42,672 nucleotides of DNA from Thermodesulfovibrionia bacterium (lineage in GTDB: Bacteria; Nitrospirota; Thermodesulfovibrionia; UBA6902). Positions 24,321 through 33,448 of the stretch are shown here, piece after piece (the stretch's first letter is position 1; the number at the start of each line of letters is the position of its first letter). The notes below the pieces were generated by a model, which searched no databases, was not told the origin of the DNA, and saw only the letters and a program-made list of their open reading frames with translations. The stretch spans positions 1 to 42,672 of the forward strand of contig CALZGI010000094.1 in NCBI GenBank assembly GCA_945786855.1, in the 5' to 3' direction. The translations under genes and the position numbers were made by a program.

Positions 24321-25223
24321 TTATCCTTCTCTCCAGAATTTAATCTTTGCCGATGTGTCCATGACACTCTCTATAACTCTTGTAACATCGTTCACCGTCG
24401 CTCGTGCCGTTACTCTGAACATCGTACTCTTTACGACAGTCCGGCCGCCAAAGTTTATCCCGATGGTTTTCATTCCCGACACATTTAGAACTTCCTGCCT
24501 TTCCTTGAAAGGTGAAATTTCTCTCTGTTCAATGATTGATTTTGCCAGGGATTCTGTCATGTCCGGATGCAGCATGACAAGGACAGGAATTTCTGCAGTA
24601 TTTATATTTATTTTAATCTCACTATCCCCATGTATCTTACTATTTCCATGCACTGTCAGATAAGGACTGATAGTATTGTACACCCTGTCATCAATACCGG
24701 TAATTAATTTTAACTCATCAAGAGACCAGAGATAAGCATTTTTTGCAAGGTCTTCAGAGTCGAACAGCCTTGGTTCACTGTCGGGGTCTATCCAGTCCGC
24801 TATTGTGTCAGTCAGGTTGGGGTTAATATTAAGGTATTCAAAGAGCTTTTTCAAGGCAGGATAGGCATCCGGGGCTGTTTTACCATTATCCATGATAATG
24901 TTGTTGATATTAAACTTTGAATTTTCGTCTGTGATTCTTACGAGCAGGCTGACACCTGGACCGAAATTTTCCCACGGGGGGAGTACAAGTTCCCGCTGAT
25001 CGGTATAGGGTTCTTTATTGACCGACTCGACGAGCTCCGCGCTCAGTGCATGTCCTGACCGTGCAATATAGGACGCACGCTGAGCAGCTCCCCAGTTGGA
25101 CATGGAAGAAGTTTCAATATAGACATCATAGACGAAGTCCACCACAAGTCCGGTGAGGATTGTGATGAGCAAAAGAGTGATGATCAAAGCTGACCCTTTG
25201 CTGTCTAATACCTTTCGTGACAT
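24321..25223 (-). CDS. gspK: Type II secretion minor pseudopilin GspK
   Basis: The tip pseudopilin of the type II pseudopilus. The N-terminus MSRKVLDSKGSALIITLLLI has a prepilin peptidase site after the glycine; as in other GspK proteins, the residue at +5 of the mature chain is not the glutamate found in the major pseudopilin. The large globular domain includes NINTAEIPVLVMLHP, the GspK helix-hairpin region. I choose the ATG at 25223 because GGAGAGAG lies just before it; a GTG frame from 25247 overlaps gspJ and would place eight extra residues before the leader. Length 300 is typical. Confidence 0.88.
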   Translation of the reverse strand: MSRKVLDSKGSALIITLLLITILTGLVVDFVYDVYIETSSMSNWGAAQRASYIARSGHALSAELVESVNKEPYTDQRELVLPPWENFGPGVSLLVRITDENSKFNINNIIMDNGKTAPDAYPALKKLFEYLNINPNLTDTIADWIDPDSEPRLFDSEDLAKNAYLWSLDELKLITGIDDRVYNTISPYLTVHGNSKIHGDSEIKININTAEIPVLVMLHPDMTESLAKSIIEQREISPFKERQEVLNVSGMKTIGINFGGRTVVKSTMFRVTARATVNDVTRVIESVMDTSAKIKFWREG

Positions 25224-25246
25224 GTCTCTCTCTCCGGTTCTCAGCA

Positions 25247-25900
25247 CTATAATTGCGCACCGATTCTCGGCCTGGCATATTCAGTAAGCGTTACCATGGT
25301 GCCGTTATCGTCAAACTCTATGCTTATCCTGACGATTTCGGGCAACTTTCCCGTTTTTTCCGTGTCCCATGTCCTGACCCATTTATTGTTAAAACGGGTT
25401 TCAACGGTAAAGCTTTCAATTCCTTCAATGATTTCTGTTTCATATTTTTTTGACAGAAGAACGGCAGGTGATTCCGCTTTCAGAAGAACAAGTTTTTCGT
25501 CAGACTCTTTTACAGAGTAGGATACCGCGTTCAGACTGTTTCGCTTAAAAGAGAAGGCCGTCATTTCTAAAGAAGATGTGCTTTTACCAAAAATATCACG
25601 GTCTTTTATCACAAAACCCGCTTTCAACTCTTTTTCTTTATCAGAACGGGGATTTATGACGAAGGCACTTTCAATTTCACGCCGCATAATATCAAGGGCT
25701 GTCCTTGTTTCCTGGTATTTCAGTGAAATGCTCTCAAATCGTTCAACGGCACGCTGCACTGAAAAAAAGGAACTGTAGAGCGCGCCGAGAACTATTGTGA
25801 GAAGTGCAAGGCTGATGAGTACTTCGATAAGCGTAAACCCCGAAGGTGCGTCCCCGGTTCTCCCATTGAGATGGAGCATGTCCAGCCGAAATTTTTTCAC
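25247..25900 (-). CDS. gspJ: Type II secretion minor pseudopilin GspJ
   Basis: A type IV pilin-like leader precedes the cleavage site in GFTLIEVLISLALLTIVLGAL (G before F, with E at +5). The leader is about 20 residues, which is long. The body of 217 residues has the beta-strand-rich pattern of GspJ, ending in a TEYARPRIG-type strand. It overlaps gspI by four bases. It forms the pseudopilus tip with GspI and GspK. Confidence 0.9.
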   Translation of the reverse strand: MKKFRLDMLHLNGRTGDAPSGFTLIEVLISLALLTIVLGALYSSFFSVQRAVERFESISLKYQETRTALDIMRREIESAFVINPRSDKEKELKAGFVIKDRDIFGKSTSSLEMTAFSFKRNSLNAVSYSVKESDEKLVLLKAESPAVLLSKKYETEIIEGIESFTVETRFNNKWVRTWDTEKTGKLPEIVRISIEFDDNGTMVTLTEYARPRIGAQL

Positions 25901-26289
25901 CGTGCGCTGCCGGACTTTCTTTTTATGACCAGTTCATTTAAAACAACCTGCCTGCCGGAGCCTGTTACTATCGTTCTCAGTTCCACAAGACTGGAATCTT
26001 TTATCGGTGAAGCAGTGTTTTTATATTGAATGCCCGCTGACACAGTCCCTTCAGAGTTCCGGGGCGTCTCTTCCAGTTCATGCATTTTCTCCTTAGCGAT
26101 CTGGTACATACGGGTAAGGGCCGTATTGTCGTACATTATGTTTGTATGGTAGTTGACAGTGTGGATTATGACGGTGAGTGAGATGCCGATAATCGCGAGG
26201 GCGATCATGATTTCGAGCAGTGTGAATCCCTTGTGTTTGTATGGTCCCATGTCCGGTGTTTGCCCTGCGTTAAAGTTTATATCCTTCAT
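25897..26289 (-). CDS. gspI: Type II secretion minor pseudopilin GspI
   Basis: A pilin-like signal KGFTLLEIMIALAIIG follows a leader of about 20 residues. The mature part of 110 residues fits GspI, which nucleates the tip complex with GspJ and GspK. The start at 26289 overlaps the end of gspH by 20 bases. A later ATG (residue 14, MGPYKHKG) would give a short classical leader and cannot be excluded. Confidence 0.88.
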   Translation of the reverse strand: MKDINFNAGQTPDMGPYKHKGFTLLEIMIALAIIGISLTVIIHTVNYHTNIMYDNTALTRMYQIAKEKMHELEETPRNSEGTVSAGIQYKNTASPIKDSSLVELRTIVTGSGRQVVLNELVIKRKSGSAR

Positions 26290-26770
26290 GTATTTTTGCC
26301 CTGCCGCTCAGGTGACTGAAGGTAACCGTGTATTCAAGGTCATCTTTTGCAAGGTGCAGGGTTATTGGTTCTTCAGGTCCAACGGGTCCGAATTTCATTT
26401 CTACTTCGCCAATAGAAACTTCCCCGAGCGACGGGATAATTATATCTTTAAAGACAACACCGTCTTTCATTACGAAATTTCTTGATTCCCTTTCGCTTTC
26501 AAAACCCCATGAGTTCATCGAGAGGTCTATTTTCAATGAGTAAACCCGCTTTTTACCTGCCGCTTCGTCATACACATATCGAAGGGTATTGCCGATCCGC
26601 TTTGCCTCCGATCTTAATGCGCGCTTGCCGGTATCCCAGAGGTTCGGCATGACAAGGGCTGCGGTGAGGGAGATAATGAATATGACAACGATTAATTCTA
26701 TCAGGGTAAACGCGCGCGGTGAAGAAACAGAATACGGGTACTTACTGTTCCTGATTTCAGTCGTGCTCAT
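26270..26770 (-). CDS. gspH: Type II secretion minor pseudopilin GspH
   Basis: A pseudopilin with the leader site [16 protein letters not shown], where an alanine replaces the usual glycine at -1; PilD peptidases tolerate this. The family's [18 protein letters not shown] region follows, then a beta-sandwich body. Length 166. It overlaps gspG by four bases and gspI by 20. GspH connects the tip complex to the GspG shaft. Confidence 0.88.
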   Translation of the reverse strand: MSTTEIRNSKYPYSVSSPRAFTLIELIVVIFIISLTAALVMPNLWDTGKRALRSEAKRIGNTLRYVYDEAAGKKRVYSLKIDLSMNSWGFESERESRNFVMKDGVVFKDIIIPSLGEVSIGEVEMKFGPVGPEEPITLHLAKDDLEYTVTFSHLSGRAKIHEGYKL

Positions 26771-27249
26771 ATGTTCCAGTTAATGATGTCGGCATTGTAT
26801 TTTTCTCCCCCCGGTTTTCCGTCGGCGCCATAGGAGATGATGTCATAGTCTCCCAGTTCACCGGGAGATATGTATATATATGGATAACCCCAGGGGTCGG
26901 AGGGAAGGTTTCTTTTTTCCAGATATCCTCCCTCCCTGTAATTTTCGGGGATTTGACCTTCATCGGGCGGTGAGAGTAATGCTTTAAGCCCCTGTTCCGT
27001 TGATGGATAAAAACCGTTATCTGTCCTGAATAACCTGAGCGCAGTTTCAAAATTCTTTATCTGAATTTCTGCCCTGGTGACTCTCGCCTCATCGGTCCTG
27101 CTGATAAGCCGGGGTGCAACAAGGGCTGCAAGGATACCGATGATGACAAGGACCACCATAAGTTCTATAAGTGAAAAACCGGATACAGCAGGAAGCGTTT
27201 GTATTGTATTCTTTTTCCTCTGCACTTTTGCACTTTTGTTCTTTTGCAC
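26767..27249 (-). CDS. gspG: Type II secretion major pseudopilin GspG
   Basis: The shaft subunit of the type II pseudopilus. The peptidase site [19 protein letters not shown] is canonical. The rest ([38 protein letters not shown]) includes the calcium-site region of GspG. Both possible starts, GTG at 27249 and GTG at 27225, lie inside an octamer repeat, and neither has a good Shine-Dalgarno. The nearer one gives a 16-residue leader, the farther a 24-residue leader. An in-frame TGA closes the frame a few codons upstream. It is first in the gspG-H-I-J-K-L-M-N run; gspC, D, E and F are absent from the window. Confidence 0.95.
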   Translation of the reverse strand: MQKNKSAKVQRKKNTIQTLPAVSGFSLIELMVVLVIIGILAALVAPRLISRTDEARVTRAEIQIKNFETALRLFRTDNGFYPSTEQGLKALLSPPDEGQIPENYREGGYLEKRNLPSDPWGYPYIYISPGELGDYDIISYGADGKPGGEKYNADIINWNI

Positions 27250-27257
27250 TTTTGTTC
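27222..27257. repeat. GCACTTTT octamer tandem repeat over the gspG start
   Basis: The eight-base units are GCACTTTT, GCACTTTT, GTTCTTTT and GCACTTTT, followed by the start of another. On the gspG strand each GCACTTTT unit supplies AAAAGTGC and hence a GTG. The array thus makes the N-terminal KNKSAKVQ residues and both candidate start codons. Confidence 0.88.
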
Positions 27258-27513
27258 TGTCTCACATTCTTTATTGCTTATTTACTAATACTTAGTCTAG
27301 AATACACACTCTCTTATTATCAATAAGGTTGAAGGGTCATACAGCACAGTCCCGCCGAAGTGTTATTTTCATGTCATGGAGGCAGTGTTCCCGGGGCGGA
27401 TGATAAATACTCCTTCCCGTTTCCGCTCTTCAGGTATCATTTCTCAAATTCAATGATATATACTCCCTAATGCAGATAATTTGAATGGGAATCAGAAAGG
27501 AATCAGAAAACAG

Positions 27514-29091
27514 ATGGAATCATTTGAAAGCTTAGGATTGTCAGAAAGCACATTAAAAACATTAAAGCGCAAAGGCTATGAAGAGCCCACATCAATACAG
27601 GCAAAGACGATCCCGGTCATACTTGAAGGGAAAAGGGATATTGTGGGGCAGGCGCAGACAGGCACGGGAAAGACGGCGGCATTCGGTCTCCCGATTGTGG
27701 AGCTACTGAGCGGAAAATCGAAAGCAGTGCAGGCGCTGGTACTCACCCCTACTCGGGAACTGGCCATTCAGGTCGCGGAAGAAATTAATTCGTTAAAAGG
27801 CAGCAAGAAACTGAGCATCGTCCCCATTTACGGCGGGCAGTCTATAGACCAGCAGCTCAGGAGTCTCAGGAAAGGAATTGATGTTGTTGTCGGCACTCCC
27901 GGCAGAGTCATTGACCATCTTGAGCGGCGGTCACTAATACTGGACTCAATTTCATTTCTCGTTCTCGATGAGGCCGATGAAATGCTGAACATGGGCTTTA
28001 TAGATGAAGTGAAGAAAATTCTCGATCGAACGAACCCAGACAAACGGACAATGCTCTTTTCTGCGACCATGCCGAAAGAAATAATGGCCATAGCCCGGAA
28101 GTATATGGGCGAGTATGATGTATTTGAAGTGCAGAAGGGACAGCTTACGGTCAGTCTGACGGACCAGATCTATTTTGAAGTATCCCCTTCTGATAAGTTT
28201 GAGGCCCTCTGCAGAATCATCGACATCGAAGAGGAGTTCTACGGACTTGTATTCTGCAGGACCAAGAATGATGTTGATACTATTGCCAACCGCTTGATTG
28301 AAAGGGGGTATGATGCCGACGGCCTGCACGGGGACCTGTCCCAGGGCCAGAGAGAAAAGATTTTAAGTAAATTCAAAAGGAGAATGATCAACATACTTGT
28401 AGCGACTGATGTGGCGGCACGCGGAATTGATGTGAATGATTTGACCCATGTTATTAATTTTGCCCTTCCCCAGGATCCGGAGTCCTACGTCCACAGGATC
28501 GGCCGGACAGGCCGCGCGGGAAAGGAGGGGACAGCCATTACGTTTATAACACCCTCTGAGTACAGGAAGCTGCAGTATATCAAGAGAAGCGCGAAAACGG
28601 ACATTCGTAAAGCAAAGATACCGAGGGTCAAAGAAGTTATTAAAGCAAAAAAACAACGAATTAAATCTGATCTTTCCGCAATTATCAAGTCTGATCTACA
28701 GGAAGAGTACCTCAAGATGTCGAGGGGATTTCTTGAGAAATATCCTGCAGAGGAAGTTGTGTCGGCGCTCCTTCAATACTCTTTTCAGGACGAGCTCGAC
28801 GCGAGCAGTTATACTGAAATTGCAGAAGCCGTTGTTGACAAAACAGGCACGACGCGGCTCTTTGTGGCCCAGGGAAAAAAGGACGGCCTGACCCCGAGAA
28901 GGCTGATCAGTTTTATCAAGGAAAAATGCGACATAAGGACTGAAAAAATCAAACTGATCCAGATCCTCGACAAGTTCTCATTTGTAACACTGCCTTTTAA
29001 CGAAGCGGAAGTACTCCTCTCTCATTTCAAGAAAAGGAAAAAAGGGTCTGCACCGCTTGTATCAGAGGCAAAGATGAGGAAAAAGAAATAA
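27514..29091 (+). CDS. deaD: DEAD-box RNA helicase, CsdA/DbpA type
   Basis: An ATP-dependent RNA helicase likely acting in ribosome assembly or cold-time RNA unwinding. Motifs in order are the Q motif (GYEEPTSIQ), AQTGTGKT, PTRELAIQ, DEAD in VLDEADEMLNMGF, FSAT, ARGID and HRIGRTGRAGKEG. After the two RecA-like domains comes a C-terminal DbpA-type RNA-binding domain (about residues 440-515) ending in a basic tail (KKRKKG, KMRKKK). I place the start at the ATG at 27514 (525 residues), since homology begins there; a TTG at 27481 would add 11 residues. It diverges from gspG and ends six bases from the convergent kinase. Confidence 0.94.
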   Translation: MESFESLGLSESTLKTLKRKGYEEPTSIQAKTIPVILEGKRDIVGQAQTGTGKTAAFGLPIVELLSGKSKAVQALVLTPTRELAIQVAEEINSLKGSKKLSIVPIYGGQSIDQQLRSLRKGIDVVVGTPGRVIDHLERRSLILDSISFLVLDEADEMLNMGFIDEVKKILDRTNPDKRTMLFSATMPKEIMAIARKYMGEYDVFEVQKGQLTVSLTDQIYFEVSPSDKFEALCRIIDIEEEFYGLVFCRTKNDVDTIANRLIERGYDADGLHGDLSQGQREKILSKFKRRMINILVATDVAARGIDVNDLTHVINFALPQDPESYVHRIGRTGRAGKEGTAITFITPSEYRKLQYIKRSAKTDIRKAKIPRVKEVIKAKKQRIKSDLSAIIKSDLQEEYLKMSRGFLEKYPAEEVVSALLQYSFQDELDASSYTEIAEAVVDKTGTTRLFVAQGKKDGLTPRRLISFIKEKCDIRTEKIKLIQILDKFSFVTLPFNEAEVLLSHFKKRKKGSAPLVSEAKMRKKK

Positions 29092-29097
29092 TTCCTT

Positions 29098-31155
29098 TTA
29101 CTTCTGCCCCACCGGCAGTTCAATAATAAACTGGCTCCCCTTCGGTTCGTTGTCCTGCACCCGGATATATCCCCTGTGCTTGGATATGATGCTGTTCACA
29201 ATGGCGAGGCCGAGGCCCGTGCCTTCTTTTTTGGTTGAAAAGTAGGGGAAGAAGAGCTTGTCCCTGTCTTCTTCCTTTATCCCCGATCCGTTATCTTTGA
29301 CTTCTATCCGTATGAGATCAAGGGCGGGGTTGTAGAGAGCATTCAGCCAGATATTCTCAGTCTTTGCCTGGATGGCATTGTCCATGAGATTTATGAGGGC
29401 CATCTTTATCTGTTTTCTGTCCACTTCGATCTCGGGTATGCCGGTGCTCAGATCGGGAATGACGTTTACTTCCTTTAGATTGCTGTACAGCTCAACCACT
29501 TCTTCAATTACTGAACTGATCTTTGTAGGTTCAAGGGTGATCTTCGGCATTTTGCCGAACCGTGAAAATTCATCCACCAGTGACCTGAGGCTGTTCACTT
29601 CCTGTACGATTGTCTTTGTAGAACGGACCAGGACGTCTCCGAAATCTTCGGCTTTGTCATTCCATTTTTTTGCAAGGCGTTCAGCGGAAAGCCTGATCGG
29701 GGTCAGGGGGTTCTTTATCTCATGGGCGATCCTCTTTGCCACTTCCTGCCACGCCAGGGCCCTTTGTGCCATGATAATCTCTGTCAGGTTGTCGAACACG
29801 GCAAGGGTACCGACAAATTTATCGGAAGAGTCTTTGATGATCGTCGTGTATACCCTCAGGTCCATGGGGCGCCCGTTCAGATAGGTATGTATCTCTTTTT
29901 CGATTGCACCAACCCCCTTTTTGATGAGATATCTGACCATGGAACTGAGGTCTTCGGAATTGAACTTCTCCAGAAGTTCCCTGTAACTGCTTCCTTCTAT
30001 GGCACTGCGGTCTACATTCAACAGTGAGCAGGCTGCGTTGTTTATTGTCACTATTCTTCCGGAGCGGTCGAAAAAGATAACACCCGTATTAATACTTTCA
30101 AGGATTGACTCCATGCTGAGCCTTCTGCGGTCTGATTCCTGATATGCCTGTTCAAGAGACTGTTTTCCGTCCTGCAAGTCATCAAGCATTTTATTGAACG
30201 AGTCGATCAGCAGGCCTATTTCATCATCTCTGGTGATGTTGATTCTGAAATCCATATTTCCGTGTGCCACCGTTTCAGTCGCTTCTGCAAGGGATTGAAT
30301 GGGGACGGTTATCCCTTTGGCTATACGTATGGAAACCCAGAGGGCGAGAAAGATGATCAATAATGCGGCTATGGTGAGCATTAAAAAATACAGGAATCTC
30401 ACGGGGTTCTGCTGCATTTTGATCTGGATGTATTCATTAAATGCCTTCTGGATGGATTCCATTTTTATGACCACATCCTGGGGAATGATCGTTTCAACAA
30501 CTACAACCCCGGTAATCCTGTCCCCCTCCATAACCGGTGAAGCGGCCCTGATAATATCGCCCTTCTCTGTCGATACAATGTCAGTTCCTGCACGTTCATT
30601 GAAGGCTTCATCAACGAGAGTTGAACCGTCAGGTTTTTTGAGCAGATAGCTCTTAAAGCTCTCTGGCACTGTGTCGGACCGCATGCCGCTGAGCAGCAGT
30701 CTTTTGTTTGATGCAAGAAAACGGGCGTAGTTTTTAGCGTTCTGCCGTTCCTTAAAGTAGAGCGTCCGGGCTATGTCCATTGATTCGTAAATCGGTTTCT
30801 GGACCTCAAGTGAAAACCATGTGTCGATAGAGTTGTTGATCAACTGGTTGGAAAGAAAAAAGAGCAGGACAGACGGGATGAGGATGAGCCCGAGGAAGGA
30901 AGCGACCAGTTTCGTCCTGAACTTGGAACCTATCGCCTTGCGTTTTTTTTCAGTATAAAGGTGGAGAAGGTTTCTGCCCACAAAGAAAATCAGCAGCAGC
31001 AGGTACAGGACAAGATTAACGATAATGAAGATGAACCCTATTTTGATGAGGAGATGACCGTGCTCGATTCCCAGATTATTTAAGACTACCCCGGTAATAA
31101 TAATCGCGAGAAAGCTGATAAGGAAGAGTCCGAGAAGTGCTTTTAAATTTTTCAT
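29098..31155 (-). CDS. NtrY-like membrane sensor histidine kinase
   Basis: Membrane spans lie at about residues 5-27, 36-60 and 85-106. A periplasmic sensor region (about 107-275) and a fourth span (about 276-300) follow, with HAMP immediately after. Then come a PAS domain (about 355-460), HisKA with phospho-acceptor H478 (HEIKNPLTPIRLSAERL) and an HATPase domain with NGSGI and GTGLGLAI boxes. The architecture and the HEIKNPLTPI box match NtrY-type kinases, which sense nitrogen or redox status. The DUF4390 gene lies immediately upstream and overlaps its start by four bases. The usual NtrX sigma-54 regulator is not adjacent. The 3' end nearly touches the convergent helicase gene. Confidence 0.9.
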   Translation of the reverse strand: MKNLKALLGLFLISFLAIIITGVVLNNLGIEHGHLLIKIGFIFIIVNLVLYLLLLIFFVGRNLLHLYTEKKRKAIGSKFRTKLVASFLGLILIPSVLLFFLSNQLINNSIDTWFSLEVQKPIYESMDIARTLYFKERQNAKNYARFLASNKRLLLSGMRSDTVPESFKSYLLKKPDGSTLVDEAFNERAGTDIVSTEKGDIIRAASPVMEGDRITGVVVVETIIPQDVVIKMESIQKAFNEYIQIKMQQNPVRFLYFLMLTIAALLIIFLALWVSIRIAKGITVPIQSLAEATETVAHGNMDFRINITRDDEIGLLIDSFNKMLDDLQDGKQSLEQAYQESDRRRLSMESILESINTGVIFFDRSGRIVTINNAACSLLNVDRSAIEGSSYRELLEKFNSEDLSSMVRYLIKKGVGAIEKEIHTYLNGRPMDLRVYTTIIKDSSDKFVGTLAVFDNLTEIIMAQRALAWQEVAKRIAHEIKNPLTPIRLSAERLAKKWNDKAEDFGDVLVRSTKTIVQEVNSLRSLVDEFSRFGKMPKITLEPTKISSVIEEVVELYSNLKEVNVIPDLSTGIPEIEVDRKQIKMALINLMDNAIQAKTENIWLNALYNPALDLIRIEVKDNGSGIKEEDRDKLFFPYFSTKKEGTGLGLAIVNSIISKHRGYIRVQDNEPKGSQFIIELPVGQK

Positions 31156-31718
31156 TGATCCTTATCGATGCTGAAATGCTGGGATTCTTTTGCCAGGCTC
31201 ATTTCCACTTCAGGAATGAAGTGCATGAGAAAACCGAGCAGTGGTAAATGCTCCTGACTCCTGGTATCAGCTACTATCCTAATATAATAATTTCCTGTTT
31301 CCAGTTCTTTTACATTCGCAAGATTTACGTTGTTCACATTAAATATCCATCCTTTCAGGGATTCATAGTCCCTGAAGAACTTCTCACTCTGAGTGATGCC
31401 GTCATTGGATGACGCCCTGTACCGCTCTCTCAGATTGTCATACTTGATTATCTTGGAAATCTTTTTTGACACCATGAACTCGTCAGGCCAGTAATTCCAT
31501 ACCCTGAGCAGTTCAACGGTGAATATGATTTCCTTCTCGACCCCTGAGCGTATGAGTGTTTCGAGCTCTGTGACGTTTTCGATGGAGAGATTAACAATAA
31601 TATTTTTGTCCACAATATTCATTTTTCCCATGATCTGGGGACTCGCAGCCTCCGTGTGGGGAACCGGAAAAAAAGAGTGTATCAGCAGGGTACAGGTTAA
31701 TAGAATTCTTCTGTTCAT
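31152..31718 (-). CDS. Secreted DUF4390-type protein, partner gene of the NtrY-like kinase
   Basis: A Sec signal peptide (MNRRILLTCTLLIHSFF, cleavage near TEA/AS) precedes a 160-residue periplasmic domain. Its features are ENVTELETLIRSGVEKEIIFTVELLR, then VWNYWPDEFM, and a final LLGFLMHFIPEVEMSLAKES. That organisation is the DUF4390 family, which is regularly found next to NtrY-like kinases; its role is not established, though a sensor-associated periplasmic role is plausible. Its stop overlaps the kinase start by four bases, so the two are co-translated. Length 188. Confidence 0.8.
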   Translation of the reverse strand: MNRRILLTCTLLIHSFFPVPHTEAASPQIMGKMNIVDKNIIVNLSIENVTELETLIRSGVEKEIIFTVELLRVWNYWPDEFMVSKKISKIIKYDNLRERYRASSNDGITQSEKFFRDYESLKGWIFNVNNVNLANVKELETGNYYIRIVADTRSQEHLPLLGFLMHFIPEVEMSLAKESQHFSIDKDQ

Positions 31719-31999
31719 TATTAAATATACATAAAAAATTATTTGATTATACCATAGAGAAAGTATCCATGAGTATAGTTTTCTTCAACATACAATTTGT
31801 AACATATTGATAATTAATGTTTATTTGTTGAGTTGCCCCAGGCGCTAGACATTCATTGTTCATCGTGATAGCATATGAAAATTATTGAAGAAGTATTCCC
31901 GGATAACTGTCCAATATAAGCAAAATATTTTGCTCAGATGAATGCACATCATGCATGGTGCTGCCCGTTCTCCAGGTTTTATTACATGAGTAAAAAAAT

Positions 32000-33448
32000 A
32001 TGAAACTGACCATATTTTCCAGGCTTGTTATAGGATACCTGGTGCTCTTTGTTCTTGCAATGACAGTGAGCATTTATGCCATTTCACAGCTTCGGCTATT
32101 AGAAAGTGTTACTCGTTCCATTCTTTTTGTTGACAGCCGCCAGATAGAACTGAAGAAAAAACTTTCAGATATTCTGCTGTCAATGATGAGATACGAAAAG
32201 AAGTTTATCATCATTAAAGATGAAGGACTATTGAATCAGTTTCTCCTTGTCAGGACTGACTTCGACAGGCAGTTGAAGGAATTACTGTCGCGGGCCGAAA
32301 CTGATACAGCCCGCAATATTATAAACAGGGTTGAGCTTCAAAACCGGAGATATCAGGAATTGTTCGGTGATGAAGTGACCTATCTGAAGGCCGGAAGAGA
32401 GTACAAGCAGGACTATTACAGAAAAGAAAAAGAGTCTGCCGTCAATGAAATAATGAAATCGTTACAGGAACTGGAAGCCTACAGCCAGAGCAACACCTAT
32501 TCGAAAGTGAAAAGATTAAATGCAGCGGATGTCAATGCCAGCAGGGTAGCTATTCTTATTGGTATTGTGTCTCTCATCTTCGGGATTATTATATCAATCA
32601 TTATTACTATAAATATTACGAGACCACTCTCTGTTATCAAGAGAAAGACAGGGGATATAGCGAGGGGAGAATTCGGCGATGACCTGAAGATTACATCTCC
32701 TCCCGAGATAATGCTGCTGACTGAGTCCTTTAATATGATGTGCAACAAGCTGAAAGAAGTGGATAAAATGAAATCAGACTTTTTCTCCCTTATGTCCCAT
32801 GAATTGCGGACTCCTCTCACGACCATAAAGGAGGGAACGAACCTGTTTATAGAGAGTCTCGATGAGTTGAGAGCCACGGAAAAACAGAAAAGACTTATGA
32901 CCATTATCAATGAGGAATGCAATCGCCTGATAATGCTGGTTAATTCACTTCTTGATTTGTCAAAGATGGAAGCGGGGATGATGGAATGTAATTTTCATAA
33001 TACGGAGCTTGCCCCTCTGATTACGAAGATAGCTGAAGAAATGGAACCCCTGGCTGAAACAAAAAACATTAAACTTGAAGCAGATGTTAACAAGGCCCTT
33101 CCGCATATCAAGGTTGATGTGGAGAGGATCCTCCAGGTTCTGAGGAATCTGGTGGGAAATGCTGTGAAGTTCACTCCCGATAATGGACATGTCAGAATAT
33201 TCGCCGGTCCTGACGATCAGGGTGTCAAAATCTCAGTTTCTGATACAGGTTCAGGCATATCGAAAGAAAAAGTTGATATGATTTTCGATAAATATCATCA
33301 GGCCGCGCTTTCCGGATCCAATAAGATGAAGGGAACGGGGCTGGGCCTGTCTATTGTCAGGCAGATAATTAATGCTCACGGAGGCAGAGTTTGGGTAGAA
33401 AGTACATCATCGCAGGGAAGTACTTTTTCATTTTTGTTGCCTGTCTGA
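32000..33448 (+). CDS. glrK: GlrK-like (QseE-like) sensor histidine kinase
   Basis: An inner-membrane kinase with a first span at about residues 8-28, an ~150-residue periplasmic helical sensor, a second span at about residues 179-202 (ILIGIVSLIFGIIISIIITINI), HAMP, and HisKA with H267 in MSHELRTPLTTIKEG. An HATPase domain with GTGLGLSIV ends the protein. The length of 482 and the LMSHELRTPLTTI.EG box resemble E. coli GlrK, and the two next genes are a lipoprotein and a sigma-54 response regulator in the same order as glrK-qseG-glrR. The start ATG has no clear Shine-Dalgarno. The 3' end overlaps the lipoprotein gene by 58 bases. Confidence 0.85.
   Translation: MKLTIFSRLVIGYLVLFVLAMTVSIYAISQLRLLESVTRSILFVDSRQIELKKKLSDILLSMMRYEKKFIIIKDEGLLNQFLLVRTDFDRQLKELLSRAETDTARNIINRVELQNRRYQELFGDEVTYLKAGREYKQDYYRKEKESAVNEIMKSLQELEAYSQSNTYSKVKRLNAADVNASRVAILIGIVSLIFGIIISIIITINITRPLSVIKRKTGDIARGEFGDDLKITSPPEIMLLTESFNMMCNKLKEVDKMKSDFFSLMSHELRTPLTTIKEGTNLFIESLDELRATEKQKRLMTIINEECNRLIMLVNSLLDLSKMEAGMMECNFHNTELAPLITKIAEEMEPLAETKNIKLEADVNKALPHIKVDVERILQVLRNLVGNAVKFTPDNGHVRIFAGPDDQGVKISVSDTGSGISKEKVDMIFDKYHQAALSGSNKMKGTGLGLSIVRQIINAHGGRVWVESTSSQGSTFSFLLPV

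Noticed and set aside
31719-31999. A possible GlmY-like sRNA upstream of the GlrK-like kinase, by analogy with enterobacteria
   Set aside because: No terminator hairpin, sigma-54 element or GlmY-like structure is visible there.
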